From assembly GCF_000512205.2 (NCBI RefSeq), contig NZ_CP006644.1, forward strand, positions 4,230,501-4,294,500: 64,000 bases of DNA, read 5' to 3'. The DNA comes from Sphingomonas sanxanigenens DSM 19645 = NX02 (GTDB taxonomy: Bacteria > Pseudomonadota > Alphaproteobacteria > Sphingomonadales > Sphingomonadaceae). Positions 25,823-35,661 of the stretch are shown piece after piece. Within the stretch, counting starts at the first letter, position 1; every line of letters starts with the position of its first letter. The notes beneath the pieces are model-generated. The model worked only from the letters and a program-made list of their open reading frames with translations. It was not told where the DNA came from and ran no database searches. The translations under genes were made by a program, and so were the position numbers.

Positions 25823-26682
25823 TGGTGAAGACCGCGCAGAGGACATCGCCGGTTGCCCCCGTGGCAACGGGCCCCGCCATCGAAGCGCCCGCGCCGGCGG
25901 TGAAGTTTCCCGCTCCGAAGGGCATGCCGCCCTCGATCGAGATGCGTCATCCGAACGAGCTGGAGATCGATGACAGCTACCAGCGGTCGACCGACGTGCG
26001 ATCGTCGCAGCGCCTGATCCGTAAGATTGCCGAGAACTGGGATTGGCGCATGTGTCAGCCCTTGGTGGTCTCCCGCCGGGAAGGCGGCTTCTATGTCATC
26101 GACGGCCAGCACCGCTTGGCTGCAGCGCAGATGCGTGGCGACATCCCGTTTCTGCCCTGCTGCATCTCGACCTATGCGTCGGTTGCCGATGAAGCGGCGA
26201 TGTTCGTCGCGATGAACCGGACCCGCAAGGCGATCTGCAAGCTCGACGACTTCCACGCCGCCGCGGCCGGCGGCGATCCGGAGGCGGTCACGGTGCGGCG
26301 GCTGATCGAAGAGGCGGGCTTCACGGTCTCGCGCACGACCGGATCAACGTCGTGGGTGCCGGGCGCCATCGCCTTCACTGAGTCGATCAAGATGATCCTG
26401 CGCAAGCATGGCGAACGCGTTTGTGCCAACGCTCTGGGGTTGATGGCCGAGGCCTTCCCCGACGAAGTGCTGAACGCCGGCGCCTCGACCTTTCGGGCGC
26501 TGGTGAAGATCGATATCGCGCGGGAGGGGCTCGATCGCGACCGCCTGTTCCGCGCGCTGCTGACCGAGAACCAGCAAGGCTGGGCGGGCTATGTGTCCGG
26601 CATCAAGGGTGGCGGCGAAGATCGCGCGCTCGCCATGCGGCAAGCCTTCCTGATGGCCTATGACGAGCAGCCCGCATCATGA
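25819..26682 (+). CDS. ParB/Srx-type N-terminal domain protein
   Basis: 287 residues. After a Pro/Ala-rich leader, residues about 45-125 form a ParB-N fold: IDDSYQRSTDVRSSQRLIRKIAENWDWRMCQPLVVS, then GFYVIDGQHRLAAAQMRG, with the IDGQHR core that binds CTP or nucleotide in this superfamily. There is no HTH of a true partition ParB and no partner parA, so it is not a standard segregation protein. Elements carry such orphan ParB-like proteins as nucleases, regulators or antirestriction factors. It is coupled at both ends by 4-nt overlaps. Confidence 0.8.
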   Translation: MMVKTAQRTSPVAPVATGPAIEAPAPAVKFPAPKGMPPSIEMRHPNELEIDDSYQRSTDVRSSQRLIRKIAENWDWRMCQPLVVSRREGGFYVIDGQHRLAAAQMRGDIPFLPCCISTYASVADEAAMFVAMNRTRKAICKLDDFHAAAAGGDPEAVTVRRLIEEAGFTVSRTTGSTSWVPGAIAFTESIKMILRKHGERVCANALGLMAEAFPDEVLNAGASTFRALVKIDIAREGLDRDRLFRALLTENQQGWAGYVSGIKGGGEDRALAMRQAFLMAYDEQPAS

Positions 26683-27092
26683 GCACGGCAGCCCGTCTCG
26701 CGCTTAGTGATCCGATCTACGGCCGCATCGCGAAGGCCGTGCCGCGCAGCGTCGACCCAATGCTTCGGGAAGACATCATGTCCGATATCTATCTCGGCAT
26801 CCGCGAAGGTCGGCTTCACCCCCGCGACATCGCCACGATGGCCAAGGTCTATATCAGCGCTGGCTATGCCGCCTTTGCCAACCGGTGGGGCGCGGTCAGC
26901 ATCGATGCCGTGATGCCAGGCACCGACGACCTGCGCCTCGTCGACATGATCGAGGATCCGCAGGCGCTCGAAGCCTTCGACCGGATTCAAATCAGCTCAC
27001 GCGCGCATCCCCCAGCCGCGCGTGCGCACCCGGCGGGCACAGCCCCCGCCCGCCGGGTGCAACCCGTTCAGCAGTACCGAGAGCAAGTATGA
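26679..27092 (+). CDS. Small protein with sigma-70 region-2-like sequence
   Basis: 137 residues. The pattern DPMLREDIMSDIYLGIREGRLHPRDI...AKVYISAGYAAFANRWGAVSIDAVMPGTDDLRLVDMIEDP resembles a region-2 block. In sigma factors, DLxQEaxlal is followed by a helical bundle and then the SLDxPlgdddxxLxDxIxDP motif. There is no region-4 HTH; the tail is a Pro/Ala-rich linker. It may be an element-encoded anti-host or accessory transcription factor. This is a motif-level inference. Both ends overlap neighbours by 4 nt. Confidence 0.6.
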   Translation: MSTAARLALSDPIYGRIAKAVPRSVDPMLREDIMSDIYLGIREGRLHPRDIATMAKVYISAGYAAFANRWGAVSIDAVMPGTDDLRLVDMIEDPQALEAFDRIQISSRAHPPAARAHPAGTAPARRVQPVQQYREQV

Positions 27093-27304
27093 CCGACCAA
27101 CCTCAACCCCTCGACCCGCTACTGCCGCTCGCGCGCGTCATGGACCTGACCGGACTCGGCCGCACAACGATCTATCGCCTGATCAAGGAAGGTTCGTTCC
27201 CCGCGCCGTTCAAGCCGGGCGGCGCTGCCAGCCGCTGGAGCGAGGCGGAGATCCGCGAGTGGCGTGCCCGGCTGGAAGAGGCGCGCAGCTCCGCCGCAGC
27301 CTAG
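27089..27304 (+). CDS. AlpA-family excisionase/regulator
   Basis: 71 residues, from an ATG overlapping the previous stop (27089-27092). The MerR-like small HTH reads LPLARVMDLTGLGRTTIYRLIKEGSFPAPFKPGGAASRWSEAEIREW, the standard AlpA/phage excisionase layout. AlpA proteins activate the integrase gene of P4-like elements or act in excision. The matching integrase lies 0.5 kb downstream on the opposite strand, which supports this role. Confidence 0.9.
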   Translation: MTDQPQPLDPLLPLARVMDLTGLGRTTIYRLIKEGSFPAPFKPGGAASRWSEAEIREWRARLEEARSSAAA

Positions 27305-27353
27305 CCTTCTGCAGTAGGAACCGTATGCTGCCGCTTCGATTCGGAGGTTGATG

Positions 27354-27560
27354 ATGCATCAAGAAATGCAGCGAGAAATGGTTGTAAATGGCGGGCGCTT
27401 AAACGCCATGCTTGAATTTAGCAGGGAGCCCGGCACTCGCATCAGGGTTATCATCACTGCGGTTGATCAAATAGGGATCGCAATCGAAAGCCGATCCAGC
27501 GACTATCCAAGCGGCTTTTATACTTGGGCGGCCATCCATTCCATCACCGACTATCGCTAA
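27354..27560 (+). CDS. Small hypothetical protein
   Basis: 68 residues from the ATG at 27354, which sits 6 nt after GGAGG; an ATG at 27351 and a TTG at 27348 are alternatives. Sequence such as GGRLNAMLEFSREPGTRIRVIITAVDQIGIAIES gives alternating hydrophobic strands, compatible with a small beta-barrel. Its base composition is more A/T-rich than the neighbours, which may mark a separate acquisition. Function unknown. Confidence 0.5.
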   Translation: MHQEMQREMVVNGGRLNAMLEFSREPGTRIRVIITAVDQIGIAIESRSSDYPSGFYTWAAIHSITDYR

Positions 27561-27597
27561 GGCTTGGCTTGGTAGCTACTTGGTGAGGGGATGATGC

Positions 27598-27831
27598 ATG
27601 TCAGATCATATTGAAGATGTGTGCGAAGAACGCGCTCGAAAGGGCGACGGCTCGTTCGCCATCGCTTTCGCAATTCTGCAACTGGCGAGAGCGCAAGAGC
27701 GCACCGCGACGGCGTTGACTCGGCTCGGCCTGAACGATGCCGCGACTGAGATGGGCGCACTAGAGAACATCGCGTATCAAATGAAGATCACCGGAGAGAC
27801 TATCGCCGACGCACTCCAAGGGAAGCGATAG
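27598..27831 (+). CDS. Small hypothetical helical protein
   Basis: 77 residues, predicted almost entirely helical (FAIAFAILQLARAQERTATALTRLGLNDAATEMGALENIAYQM). It has no membrane segment long enough to be sure of and no known motif. A GAGGGG stretch lies upstream. It converges on the integrase gene with only 3 nt between stops. Probably an accessory gene of the element. Confidence 0.5.
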   Translation: MSDHIEDVCEERARKGDGSFAIAFAILQLARAQERTATALTRLGLNDAATEMGALENIAYQMKITGETIADALQGKR

Positions 27832-27834
27832 TTG

Positions 27835-29223
27835 CTACCGCCCTGGCCCGGTCGCTGCCCAGCGGATCGGCTGCCCGATATGGATCTCAGGCTCCCACAT
27901 ATCCCCGACCAGCAGATCGGCCCATTCCTGCGCCAGCTCGCGCCGGCGGGCCATATAGGCGGCGCGATTATACGCGCCCTCCGATCCGGACTTCTGATGG
28001 GGGATGTGCGCCAGCATCAGGTCGATGATGCCGCGATCGGGCGCCTCGCCCCGGCCTCCGCCGGCCCGCCATTCCCGATCAGCGCGCTCGTTCATGATCG
28101 TGCTGAACGCGGAGCGCCAGCCGTGGGGCACGTGGCGCTGATAATAGCCGGCGCGGATCAGCAGCGCGCGCAGCGTGTTCTCCGAGATCGGCCGATGCAG
28201 GTGCCGCTCGCTCGGAAACATCAATTGCAGGTCGCCGGTCAGCCGCCGCAGCACAAACAGCACGTCAACCGCCTGCCGCGATAGTGGCACGAGGTGGTCA
28301 CCGTCGGTCTCTTCCTTCCGGTCCAGATCGCCCTTCATCCGCTGCGCCGAAATCGTCCACAGCGCCTTGTCGTGCGCCACGTCCGGCCGCGCCCAGTCGA
28401 TGCCGGTGATCTCATCCCACCGGGCGTTGTTGAGTTCGTTCGAGCGAACCGCGGTCAACGCGAGGAAGCGCATGGCCAACTTCGTTTGCGCGCGGCACCG
28501 CTCCGCCTCGCAGTCGATCAGCAGTTGCCGCGTGACGCGCACCTGGTCGTCAAGCTCGCGGTACCGATCGATGATGGACGGCTGCGGCTTCGCCTTCGGC
28601 ACCGGCCGGAGCGCCTTGCCGAGGCTCGCAGCCGGATCGGCGTCTGCAACGCCGGCTGCGATACCATAGACGAATATGGCAGATAGGCGCTGGCGCAGGC
28701 GGTGCGCCGTCTCGATCGCGCCACGCGCTTCGACCCGCTGCAGCACCTCAAGCAGGCGTGGCGCCCTGAGCGAGGTGATCGGAAGGTCGCCGATGGCAGG
28801 GAAGATGTCGGATTGCAGGCTGTCCAGCACATCCTTCGCGTGGATGCGGCTCCAGGTCGGCGCCTTGAAGGCGTGCCAGCGCCGGGCCACAGCCTCGAAG
28901 GTGTTCGCGTTCGCGGCGGCTTGCGCGCGGGCAGACACGCGCCGTTCTACGGCCGGATCCCTGCCGGCGCTCAGATGCTCCTTCGCATCATCGCGCGCCT
29001 TCCGCGCGGCAGCGAGCCCGACCGCTGGATAGGCGCCGAGCGCGAGCGTCTTCTGTGCGGGCTTGCCGCTGGCCGACTTCCCGTAGGTGTAGTTCATCCG
29101 CCAGAGCTTGCCGCCGGCCTTTGTCACCAGAAGGTAGAGCTGCTGAGAATCGCCAAGCTTGTAATCCCGGTCGGCCGGCTTTGCGGCCTTGATCTTCGCG
29201 TCGGTGAGCACGTCCAGCCTCAT
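27835..29223 (-). CDS. P4-type tyrosine integrase
   Basis: 462 residues from MRLDVLTDAKIKAAKPADRDYKLGD, the normal beginning of P4-like integrases; in-frame starts up to 29337 are less likely. The N-terminal DUF4102 arm-binding domain (LYLLVTKAGGKLWRMNY) is followed by the SAM-like core-binding domain and the catalytic domain. The catalytic Arg is in LTAVRSNEL, then HGWR (His and Arg), HIPHQK, and the nucleophile Tyr in AYNRAAY. The gene lies next to the tRNA-Ser 3' end, the expected attachment site. It appears intact, so the element may still be able to excise if its other end survives. Confidence 0.94.
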   Translation of the reverse strand: MRLDVLTDAKIKAAKPADRDYKLGDSQQLYLLVTKAGGKLWRMNYTYGKSASGKPAQKTLALGAYPAVGLAAARKARDDAKEHLSAGRDPAVERRVSARAQAAANANTFEAVARRWHAFKAPTWSRIHAKDVLDSLQSDIFPAIGDLPITSLRAPRLLEVLQRVEARGAIETAHRLRQRLSAIFVYGIAAGVADADPAASLGKALRPVPKAKPQPSIIDRYRELDDQVRVTRQLLIDCEAERCRAQTKLAMRFLALTAVRSNELNNARWDEITGIDWARPDVAHDKALWTISAQRMKGDLDRKEETDGDHLVPLSRQAVDVLFVLRRLTGDLQLMFPSERHLHRPISENTLRALLIRAGYYQRHVPHGWRSAFSTIMNERADREWRAGGGRGEAPDRGIIDLMLAHIPHQKSGSEGAYNRAAYMARRRELAQEWADLLVGDMWEPEIHIGQPIRWAATGPGR

Positions 29224-29376
29224 ACCATGGATCGCGAGGGTCGACGCCATGCGATCTACCATGCCGGCCATGGGATGTTCGCGAACAGCCGCGAACGCCG
29301 GCCCCATCCATAAGGGCTGGAAAGCCGCAGATATCAAGGGTTGCGGGATGGTGGCGAATGGCCCCGGAGGGCGAGG

Positions 29377-29467
29377 TGGCGGAGCGGGAGGGATTCGAAC
29401 CCTCGATACGGTTTTGCCGTATACTCACTTTCCAGGCGAGCGCCTTCGACCACTCGGCCACCGCTCC
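29377..29467 (-). tRNA. tRNA-Ser (anticodon GGA)
   Basis: 91 nt including an encoded CCA. The acceptor stem is GGAGCGG (29461-29467 complement) with CCGCTCC, discriminator G, then CCA. The D-arm has TGGCCGAGTGGTCGAAGGC, the anticodon loop CTGGAAA gives GGA, a long variable arm is present (GTATACGGCAAAACCGTATC), and the T-arm is GGGTTCGAATCCC. The long variable arm marks a class II serine tRNA. Its 3' half borders the integrase and probably supplies the attachment core. Confidence 0.96.
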
Positions 29468-29543
29468 GCATTCGCTGGAAGGCGGCTCCCTATCGTGACG
29501 GAGGCGGGGGCGCAAGCGGGTTCGCGCGGCCCCCGCCCAGGCA

Positions 29544-30542
<999 letters not shown>

Positions 30543-30619
30543 CGTTCGTCTCCTGAAGGTCGATGGGGTAGCGGCGATATGCGCCTTGCCGGCCCGATCG
30601 ATAATCCGCACAATCGCGA

Positions 30620-31534
30620 ATGACACATCCGGAATATCGAACAATGGACTCACCCGACCTCGCTGATCTGGACCTGTTCGCGGCGGTGGCGCGCACACGC
30701 AGCTTCCGCGCCGCGGCGCAGGCGACGCGCGTCTCGCCCTCGCGCCTGTCCGAGCGGATCCGCGACCTGGAGGCGCGGGTGGGCGTGCGCCTGCTCAACC
30801 GCACCACCCGCAGCGTGAGCCCGACCGCTGCGGGCGCAGCGCTGCTGGAGACGCTGCAGCCGGCGCTGGAGGGCATCGCCGGCGCACTCGCGCGGATCAG
30901 CGAAGCGGCGGACGAGCCCGCCGGCCCGCTACGGCTGAACGTCCCCACCCCGATCGCCGAATTGGTGCTGGCGCCCCGCCTGCCCGCCTTCCTCGCCGCC
31001 TATCCCCGCATCGCGCTCGATCTGGTCATCGAGGAGGGGTTCGTCGACATCGTCGCCGCCGGGTTCGACGCTGGCGCGCGCTATGACGAGGCGGTCGCCA
31101 GGGATATGATCGCGGTGCCGATCGGCCCGCCACAGCGCTTCGCGCTGGTCGCGGCGCCGGCCCTGCTCGCGCGGGTCGGCACGCCGGGCCACCCCCGAGA
31201 CCTGATCGACCTGCCCACGATCAACCACCGCTTCCTCAGCGGCCGAATCCCGGACTGGGAGTTCGAGCGCGGCGACGAGGTGCTGGCGATCCGCCCGCGC
31301 CGCGCCGTGCTGTGCGGCAGCGCGCCGGTGGAACTGGCCCTGGCGGAGGCGGGCGTCGGCCTGCTCGCCACCTTCGAGGAATGGGTGCGCCCCGCCATCG
31401 CCGCCGGCCGGCTCGTCAGCCTGTTCGAGGACTGGCTGCCGCCCTTCCCCGGCGCGCGGCTCTATTACAGTTCCCGCCGCCAGATGCCGCCGGCGCTGCG
31501 TGCCTTCGTCGATTTCATGCGCTGGCGGAGGTGA
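30620..31534 (+). CDS. LysR-family transcriptional regulator
   Basis: 304 residues (296 if the ATG at 30644 is used). The N-terminal HTH is DLDLFAAVARTRSFRAAAQATRVSPSRLSERIRDLEARVGVRLLNRTTRSV. The effector domain belongs to the CrgA/DmlR-like branch (VDIVAAGFDAGARYDEAVARDM, PALRAFVDFMR at the end). It is separated from the divergent aldo/keto reductase by under 105 bp, so it probably controls that gene. It converges on the TonB receptor gene across a terminator. Confidence 0.92.
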   Translation: MTHPEYRTMDSPDLADLDLFAAVARTRSFRAAAQATRVSPSRLSERIRDLEARVGVRLLNRTTRSVSPTAAGAALLETLQPALEGIAGALARISEAADEPAGPLRLNVPTPIAELVLAPRLPAFLAAYPRIALDLVIEEGFVDIVAAGFDAGARYDEAVARDMIAVPIGPPQRFALVAAPALLARVGTPGHPRDLIDLPTINHRFLSGRIPDWEFERGDEVLAIRPRRAVLCGSAPVELALAEAGVGLLATFEEWVRPAIAAGRLVSLFEDWLPPFPGARLYYSSRRQMPPALRAFVDFMRWRR

Positions 31535-31552
31535 GCGCGGTGGCCGCCCGCG

Positions 31553-31577
31553 AAAAAAAGGGGCGCCGAAGCGCCCC
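31553..31577 (-). terminator. Rho-independent terminator of the TonB receptor gene
   Basis: On the minus strand GGGGCGC (31571-31577 complement), a TTCG tetraloop and GCGCCCC (31560-31566 complement) are followed by a run of T (31553-31559 complement). This is a compact GC-stem/U-tract terminator placed 25 bp past the receptor stop. Confidence 0.92.
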
Positions 31578-31601
31578 TCCCATAATCGATCGGACCGGCG
31601 A

Positions 31602-34538
31602 TCACATCGTGATGCGGGCACCGGCATACATGTAGCGCCCGACCGGGCTGATCGGATAGTCCGCCGAAGCGACCGACGGCTGCTGATCGAACAGGTTGTT
31701 CGCGCCGACATAGAAGCGGAAACGCTCATCCACATCATAGGCGACGTAGATGTCGTGCTGCCACTTCTCCTTGTAGCGGAAGTAGCGCGGATCGGAGAGG
31801 TCGGGATTGCCGCGCAGTTCCTCGATCGTGTAGCGCCGCGTCTTGCTGAACCAGCTCACGCCATAGTTCACCGTGAACGCGTTCATCGACCAGGTGATGT
31901 CACCCGTGGCGTTCCACTTCGGGAAGAAGCGTTCCTCGCGATCGATGTTGATATCCGCGCCCGGCGTGGCGATGAATTCCAGCCGATCGAGATAGCCGCC
32001 CACCAGCGCGATGTTGAAACGGCCGAGGCCCCCGGTGTTGAGGCTGTAGTTGAGCTTGAGATCGGCGCCCGCCGTGCGGAAATTGGCGACATTCTGCGGC
32101 TGCACGAAATAGCTCGAGATATAACCGGTGCCCGACGAGCGGGTGACGTTGGCGCAATAGATATTGTCGAGCGTCGGCTGATCGACGCACAGGCCGACCA
32201 GTTCCTCCGCGGTCGGCGTGCTGATCGCGTTGTCGAGCTTGATGTCGTACCAGTCGAACGAGGCGATGAGGCCGGGAATGAAGCTCGGCCGCACGACCAC
32301 GCCCGCGGTCCAGGTCCGCGCGGTTTCCTCACGCAGGTTGCGGTTGCCGCCGGAGAAGCCGGGCAGGCTGACCGTCGCAGTCGGATCGCTCTCCGGGTTG
32401 AACGCGGAAATCTGCGCGGGCGTCAGGCCCGCTGCCTGCAGCGCCGCCTGGCAGTTCGCGACGCGATATTGCGTGCCGTCGTTGATGAACACGGGATCAC
32501 AGGGATCGGAGATGAACGAGAAGCCGCCGTTGCGCGGTGCGAACAATTCGGTGACGTTGGGCGCGCGCACGGCTTCGGACCAGGTGCCGCGGAAGGTGAT
32601 GTCACGGATCGGCGAATAGGTGCCGTCCACCTTCCATGTCGTCGTCTTGCCGACCGTCGAGTAATCGGAGAGGCGGATCGCGGCGCCGAACGTCAGGTTG
32701 TAGGCGAAGGGCAGTTCCTTCAGCACGGGCACCGAAAGCTCACCGAACACTTCCTTCACGTCGAAATCGCCGCTTTCGGGAAGCTGGACCGAAAAATCGA
32801 GCAACGCGCCCTGCTGGAGCAACTCGTCGGTGACGAAGCGGCTCTTTTCCTTGCGATATTCGGCGCCGAAGGCGAAGCCGACCGGGCCGCCGGGCAGTTC
32901 GAAGAACTGGCCGAAATCACCCGAGACCGAGCCGGACACGACATGCTGCTGCAGTCGGGCGCGGTTGACGATGTCCGCATTGATCCAGTCGAGCGCCGCC
33001 TGATCGCGCACGCCGTTGCCGAGCAGGTTGAGCGGACGGCAGCCGCTGTTCGCCCCCGGCGTGAAGGTGGTCGCCGGCGCATCGAAATTGTTCGGATCGA
33101 TATTGTCGTCCGGGAACAGGTTCGAACGGCAGACGATGTTGCCGGTCGCCGGATCGGTGACCGCATCGAGCGCGGCATAATAGCGGTCGCCGATGCGATA
33201 ATCGGTCAGCTTGACCTTCGACTTGGTCTGGCCGAACGTATAGCTGAGTTCGTAGCGGGCATGATCGGAGATCCGGCCCTCGAAGCCGCCGACGAAGCGC
33301 ATCGTCTCGCGATCATTTTCCTCGCCGCGCACGCCGAGATCGTAATTGTCGCGCGAGAGCAACGCGCCGTCCGCGGTGGCGTCGACCCCGAACCGGTCCT
33401 GCAGATAGGGATTGTCCGGGTTCAGATAGGTGAAGAAATCGAACGAGGGCTGTGCCAGCGTAAACGTCTTCTGCCGCACATATTTGGCCTCGAAGAAGGC
33501 GGAGACGGCATCGCTGAAGTCATAATGCGACAGCAGGTTGACGTTGTGGACGCGGTTATAGGCCTGAAGGTCGCCCTGATAGCCCGCCAGCGGCGTGCTG
33601 TCGCCGCCCTGAGTCAGACCGCCCGAGGAGGGCAGCAGCCGGCCGCGATCATAGACCTTGCCCGAACCGGTGAAGTCCGGAATGCCGTCCAGATCGAGAT
33701 CGACCGCGCCGTCGATCGAGCTGTCGGCATAGCGCAGATTGTTGGTCAGCACGCGATCCGGGCGGCCGGGATCGTCGGGAATGTCGTTGGGGTCGCGGAC
33801 GAGTCCATAGCTGTAGAGCGGGTTGCCGGTGCGGCGGCGATCTGCCGATCCGAGGCGGTCCTGGTCGCGATATTCATAGGACAGCGCGACATTGCCGCGA
33901 CCGTCGGCGAAGTTGCGGCCATAGGTGGCCGAACCGAAACGCTGCCCGGCATCACCGCGGCTCGAAAGGCCGATCTGGCCGCGCGCGGTGAACCCCTCGA
34001 AGTCCCGCTTCAGGCGGAAATTGACCACGCCCGACACGCCATCGGCGCCGTAGATCGCCGATGCGCCACCGGTGAGCACGTCGACGCTCTCGATCAGATC
34101 CGTGGGAATGGTGTTGATATCGACCGCGGCGGTGCCCGACACCGAAGACACGTGCCTGCGGCCATTGACCAACGTCAAGGTGCGGTTTTCGCCGAGCCCG
34201 CGCAGATCGAGCAGCGAAACGCCGACCGCGCCGAAATCACTCAGCGAACCGGAAGTACGCGCTCCGCTCAGCGAGTTGAGCAGCGCCGGGTTCTGCGCGA
34301 GCGTGTCGACGACCTGGACATTGCCCGACTGCTCGAGCGTTTCCGCGGTGATCGACACCACCGGATTGGCGAGATCATAATCGGTGCGCTGGATACGGCT
34401 GCCGGTAACGATGATCTCATCGCCCTCGTCGGCGGCCGGTGCGTTGCTGGCGGTATCCTGTGCGAAGGCGGGCATTGCCCAACTCAGGCTCAATGCGCTG
34501 GCGACGAGAAACGCCGTCTGCGAGCGTCGGTTATACAT
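31602..34538 (-). CDS. TonB-dependent receptor
   Basis: 978 residues from MYNRRSQTAFLVASALSL, with AAGGGG 6 nt upstream; the longer frame to 34763 is not used. The signal peptide ends MPAFAQD, then DEIIVTGSRIQRTDYD and the plug (LDLRGLGENRTLTLVNGRRH, SVDVLTGGASAIYGADGVSGVVNF). A large barrel contains CDP and Cys-bearing extracellular loops (NIVCRSNLFPDD, SDPCDPVF) and NNLFDQQPS near the end. It belongs to the VTGSRI subgroup, like the receptor at 14530-17580. No catabolic gene is clearly paired with it, so the substrate cannot be guessed. It is divergent from the cyclophilin gene. Confidence 0.95.
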   Translation of the reverse strand: MYNRRSQTAFLVASALSLSWAMPAFAQDTASNAPAADEGDEIIVTGSRIQRTDYDLANPVVSITAETLEQSGNVQVVDTLAQNPALLNSLSGARTSGSLSDFGAVGVSLLDLRGLGENRTLTLVNGRRHVSSVSGTAAVDINTIPTDLIESVDVLTGGASAIYGADGVSGVVNFRLKRDFEGFTARGQIGLSSRGDAGQRFGSATYGRNFADGRGNVALSYEYRDQDRLGSADRRRTGNPLYSYGLVRDPNDIPDDPGRPDRVLTNNLRYADSSIDGAVDLDLDGIPDFTGSGKVYDRGRLLPSSGGLTQGGDSTPLAGYQGDLQAYNRVHNVNLLSHYDFSDAVSAFFEAKYVRQKTFTLAQPSFDFFTYLNPDNPYLQDRFGVDATADGALLSRDNYDLGVRGEENDRETMRFVGGFEGRISDHARYELSYTFGQTKSKVKLTDYRIGDRYYAALDAVTDPATGNIVCRSNLFPDDNIDPNNFDAPATTFTPGANSGCRPLNLLGNGVRDQAALDWINADIVNRARLQQHVVSGSVSGDFGQFFELPGGPVGFAFGAEYRKEKSRFVTDELLQQGALLDFSVQLPESGDFDVKEVFGELSVPVLKELPFAYNLTFGAAIRLSDYSTVGKTTTWKVDGTYSPIRDITFRGTWSEAVRAPNVTELFAPRNGGFSFISDPCDPVFINDGTQYRVANCQAALQAAGLTPAQISAFNPESDPTATVSLPGFSGGNRNLREETARTWTAGVVVRPSFIPGLIASFDWYDIKLDNAISTPTAEELVGLCVDQPTLDNIYCANVTRSSGTGYISSYFVQPQNVANFRTAGADLKLNYSLNTGGLGRFNIALVGGYLDRLEFIATPGADINIDREERFFPKWNATGDITWSMNAFTVNYGVSWFSKTRRYTIEELRGNPDLSDPRYFRYKEKWQHDIYVAYDVDERFRFYVGANNLFDQQPSVASADYPISPVGRYMYAGARITM

Positions 34539-34761
34539 ACTGTCCCCTTTTGGTACGCGGTTACGCCTACTGACAATTTCGCAAAGGGAACGGCGTGCGC
34601 GAGGCTTGTCAACGCGATCGGCCGCGAATTGGGTTGCGTTGCACAATGCACTTTCGGGGTGTCGCAAAAATGCCACAAAAATTGAGACAAGCCGTTGGCT
34701 GGACGCGATATTACGTTTGTAGCACGTTCGCGCAGACACAACTGCCGCAAGGAGATGCACC

Positions 34762-35661
34762 ATGCGCCGCCGCTTATTCTTCGCACTGCTTGCGCTGCTT
34801 GCCAGCGGCCAGACTCATCCGCCGCAGCCCCCCTCACCGGGGCAGATCGCCGACGCCGCGCCAGCAAGCGACTGGCGGGAGATCGCGCCAGACGATCTGG
34901 TGGTGATGACCCTGGCAGGCGGGCAGCGCATCGTCATCCAGCTCGCGCCGCGCTTCGCCCCTGCGCATGTCGGCAATGTCCGCGCGCTGGCGCGGGCGCA
35001 TTGGTGGGACGGGCTCGCGATCTATCGCGTGCAGGACAATTATGTCGTGCAATGGGGCGATCCGCCGCCCGATCCGGATTCCGAAGGCACCAAGAAGCTG
35101 CCCGCCGGGGTACCCGCGCGGCTGGCGGCGGAATATGATCTGCCGGCGGCGGGGCTTCCGTTCCGGCCGCTGGGCGCCGGCGATGCCTATGCCGAGACCG
35201 GCCATGTCGAAGGCTGGCCCGCGGCGCGCAAGGACGGCAAGGCGTGGCTGGTGCATTGCTATGCGATGGTCGGCGCGGGGCGCGGCTATGCGCCCGACAC
35301 CGGCTCGGGCGCGGAGCTCTATGCGGTGATCGGCCATGCGCCGCGCCACCTCGACCGCAACATCGCGCTGGTCGGGCGGGTTGTGGAAGGCATCGAGCAT
35401 ATGTCCGCGCTGCCGCGGGGGACCGGGGCGCTGAGCTTCTACACCGATCCCAGGCAGTTCACCGGCATCGCGACGGTGCGGCTGGCGAGCGAATTGCCCG
35501 CCGGCGATAGGCCGCGGTTCGAATATCTGGCGACGGAAAGCGCGACGTTCGGCGCCTATGTGAAGGCGCGCCAGAACCGGGAGCCGCCATTTTTCGAGAA
35601 GCCGGCTGGGGGTGCGGATGTGTGCAATGTCGGGGTGCCGGTAAGGCGCGTGAAAGGCTGA
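34762..35661 (+). CDS. Exported cyclophilin-type peptidyl-prolyl isomerase
   Basis: 299 residues. The signal peptide [19 protein letters not shown] suggests periplasmic folding of proline-containing proteins. The cyclophilin fold is seen in [55 protein letters not shown], then [48 protein letters not shown] precedes the ATG. Sphingomonads often carry this longer, loop-extended cyclophilin. The substrate-binding residues are only partly conserved, so activity is probable but not certain. Confidence 0.85.
   Translation: MRRRLFFALLALLASGQTHPPQPPSPGQIADAAPASDWREIAPDDLVVMTLAGGQRIVIQLAPRFAPAHVGNVRALARAHWWDGLAIYRVQDNYVVQWGDPPPDPDSEGTKKLPAGVPARLAAEYDLPAAGLPFRPLGAGDAYAETGHVEGWPAARKDGKAWLVHCYAMVGAGRGYAPDTGSGAELYAVIGHAPRHLDRNIALVGRVVEGIEHMSALPRGTGALSFYTDPRQFTGIATVRLASELPAGDRPRFEYLATESATFGAYVKARQNREPPFFEKPAGGADVCNVGVPVRRVKG

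Larger units (their letters stand above)
20607..29376. mobile_element. Integrated element next to tRNA-Ser(GGA)
   Basis: A P4-type integrase (27835-29223) ends a block of phage- or satellite-like small genes and lies next to the 3' end of tRNA-Ser(GGA), the classic insertion site of such elements. An AlpA-like regulator is also present. The right edge is therefore placed at the tRNA 3' end (29377). The left edge is not resolved: I did not find the repeated tRNA 3' end (attL), and an IS21 copy sits at that side, so the element may have been truncated. No capsid, tail or conjugation gene is seen. It is probably a satellite, a small integrative element or a decayed prophage. Confidence 0.7.

Noticed and set aside
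20452-29467. attL copy of the tRNA-Ser 3' end
   Set aside because: I looked for GGAGCGGGAGGGATTCGAA-like sequence left of the integrase and did not find it; the left boundary is therefore left open.
31500-34685. 1061-codon plus-strand frame opposite the TonB receptor
   Set aside because: Antisense shadow of the receptor at 31602-34538, which has all plug motifs and a terminator.
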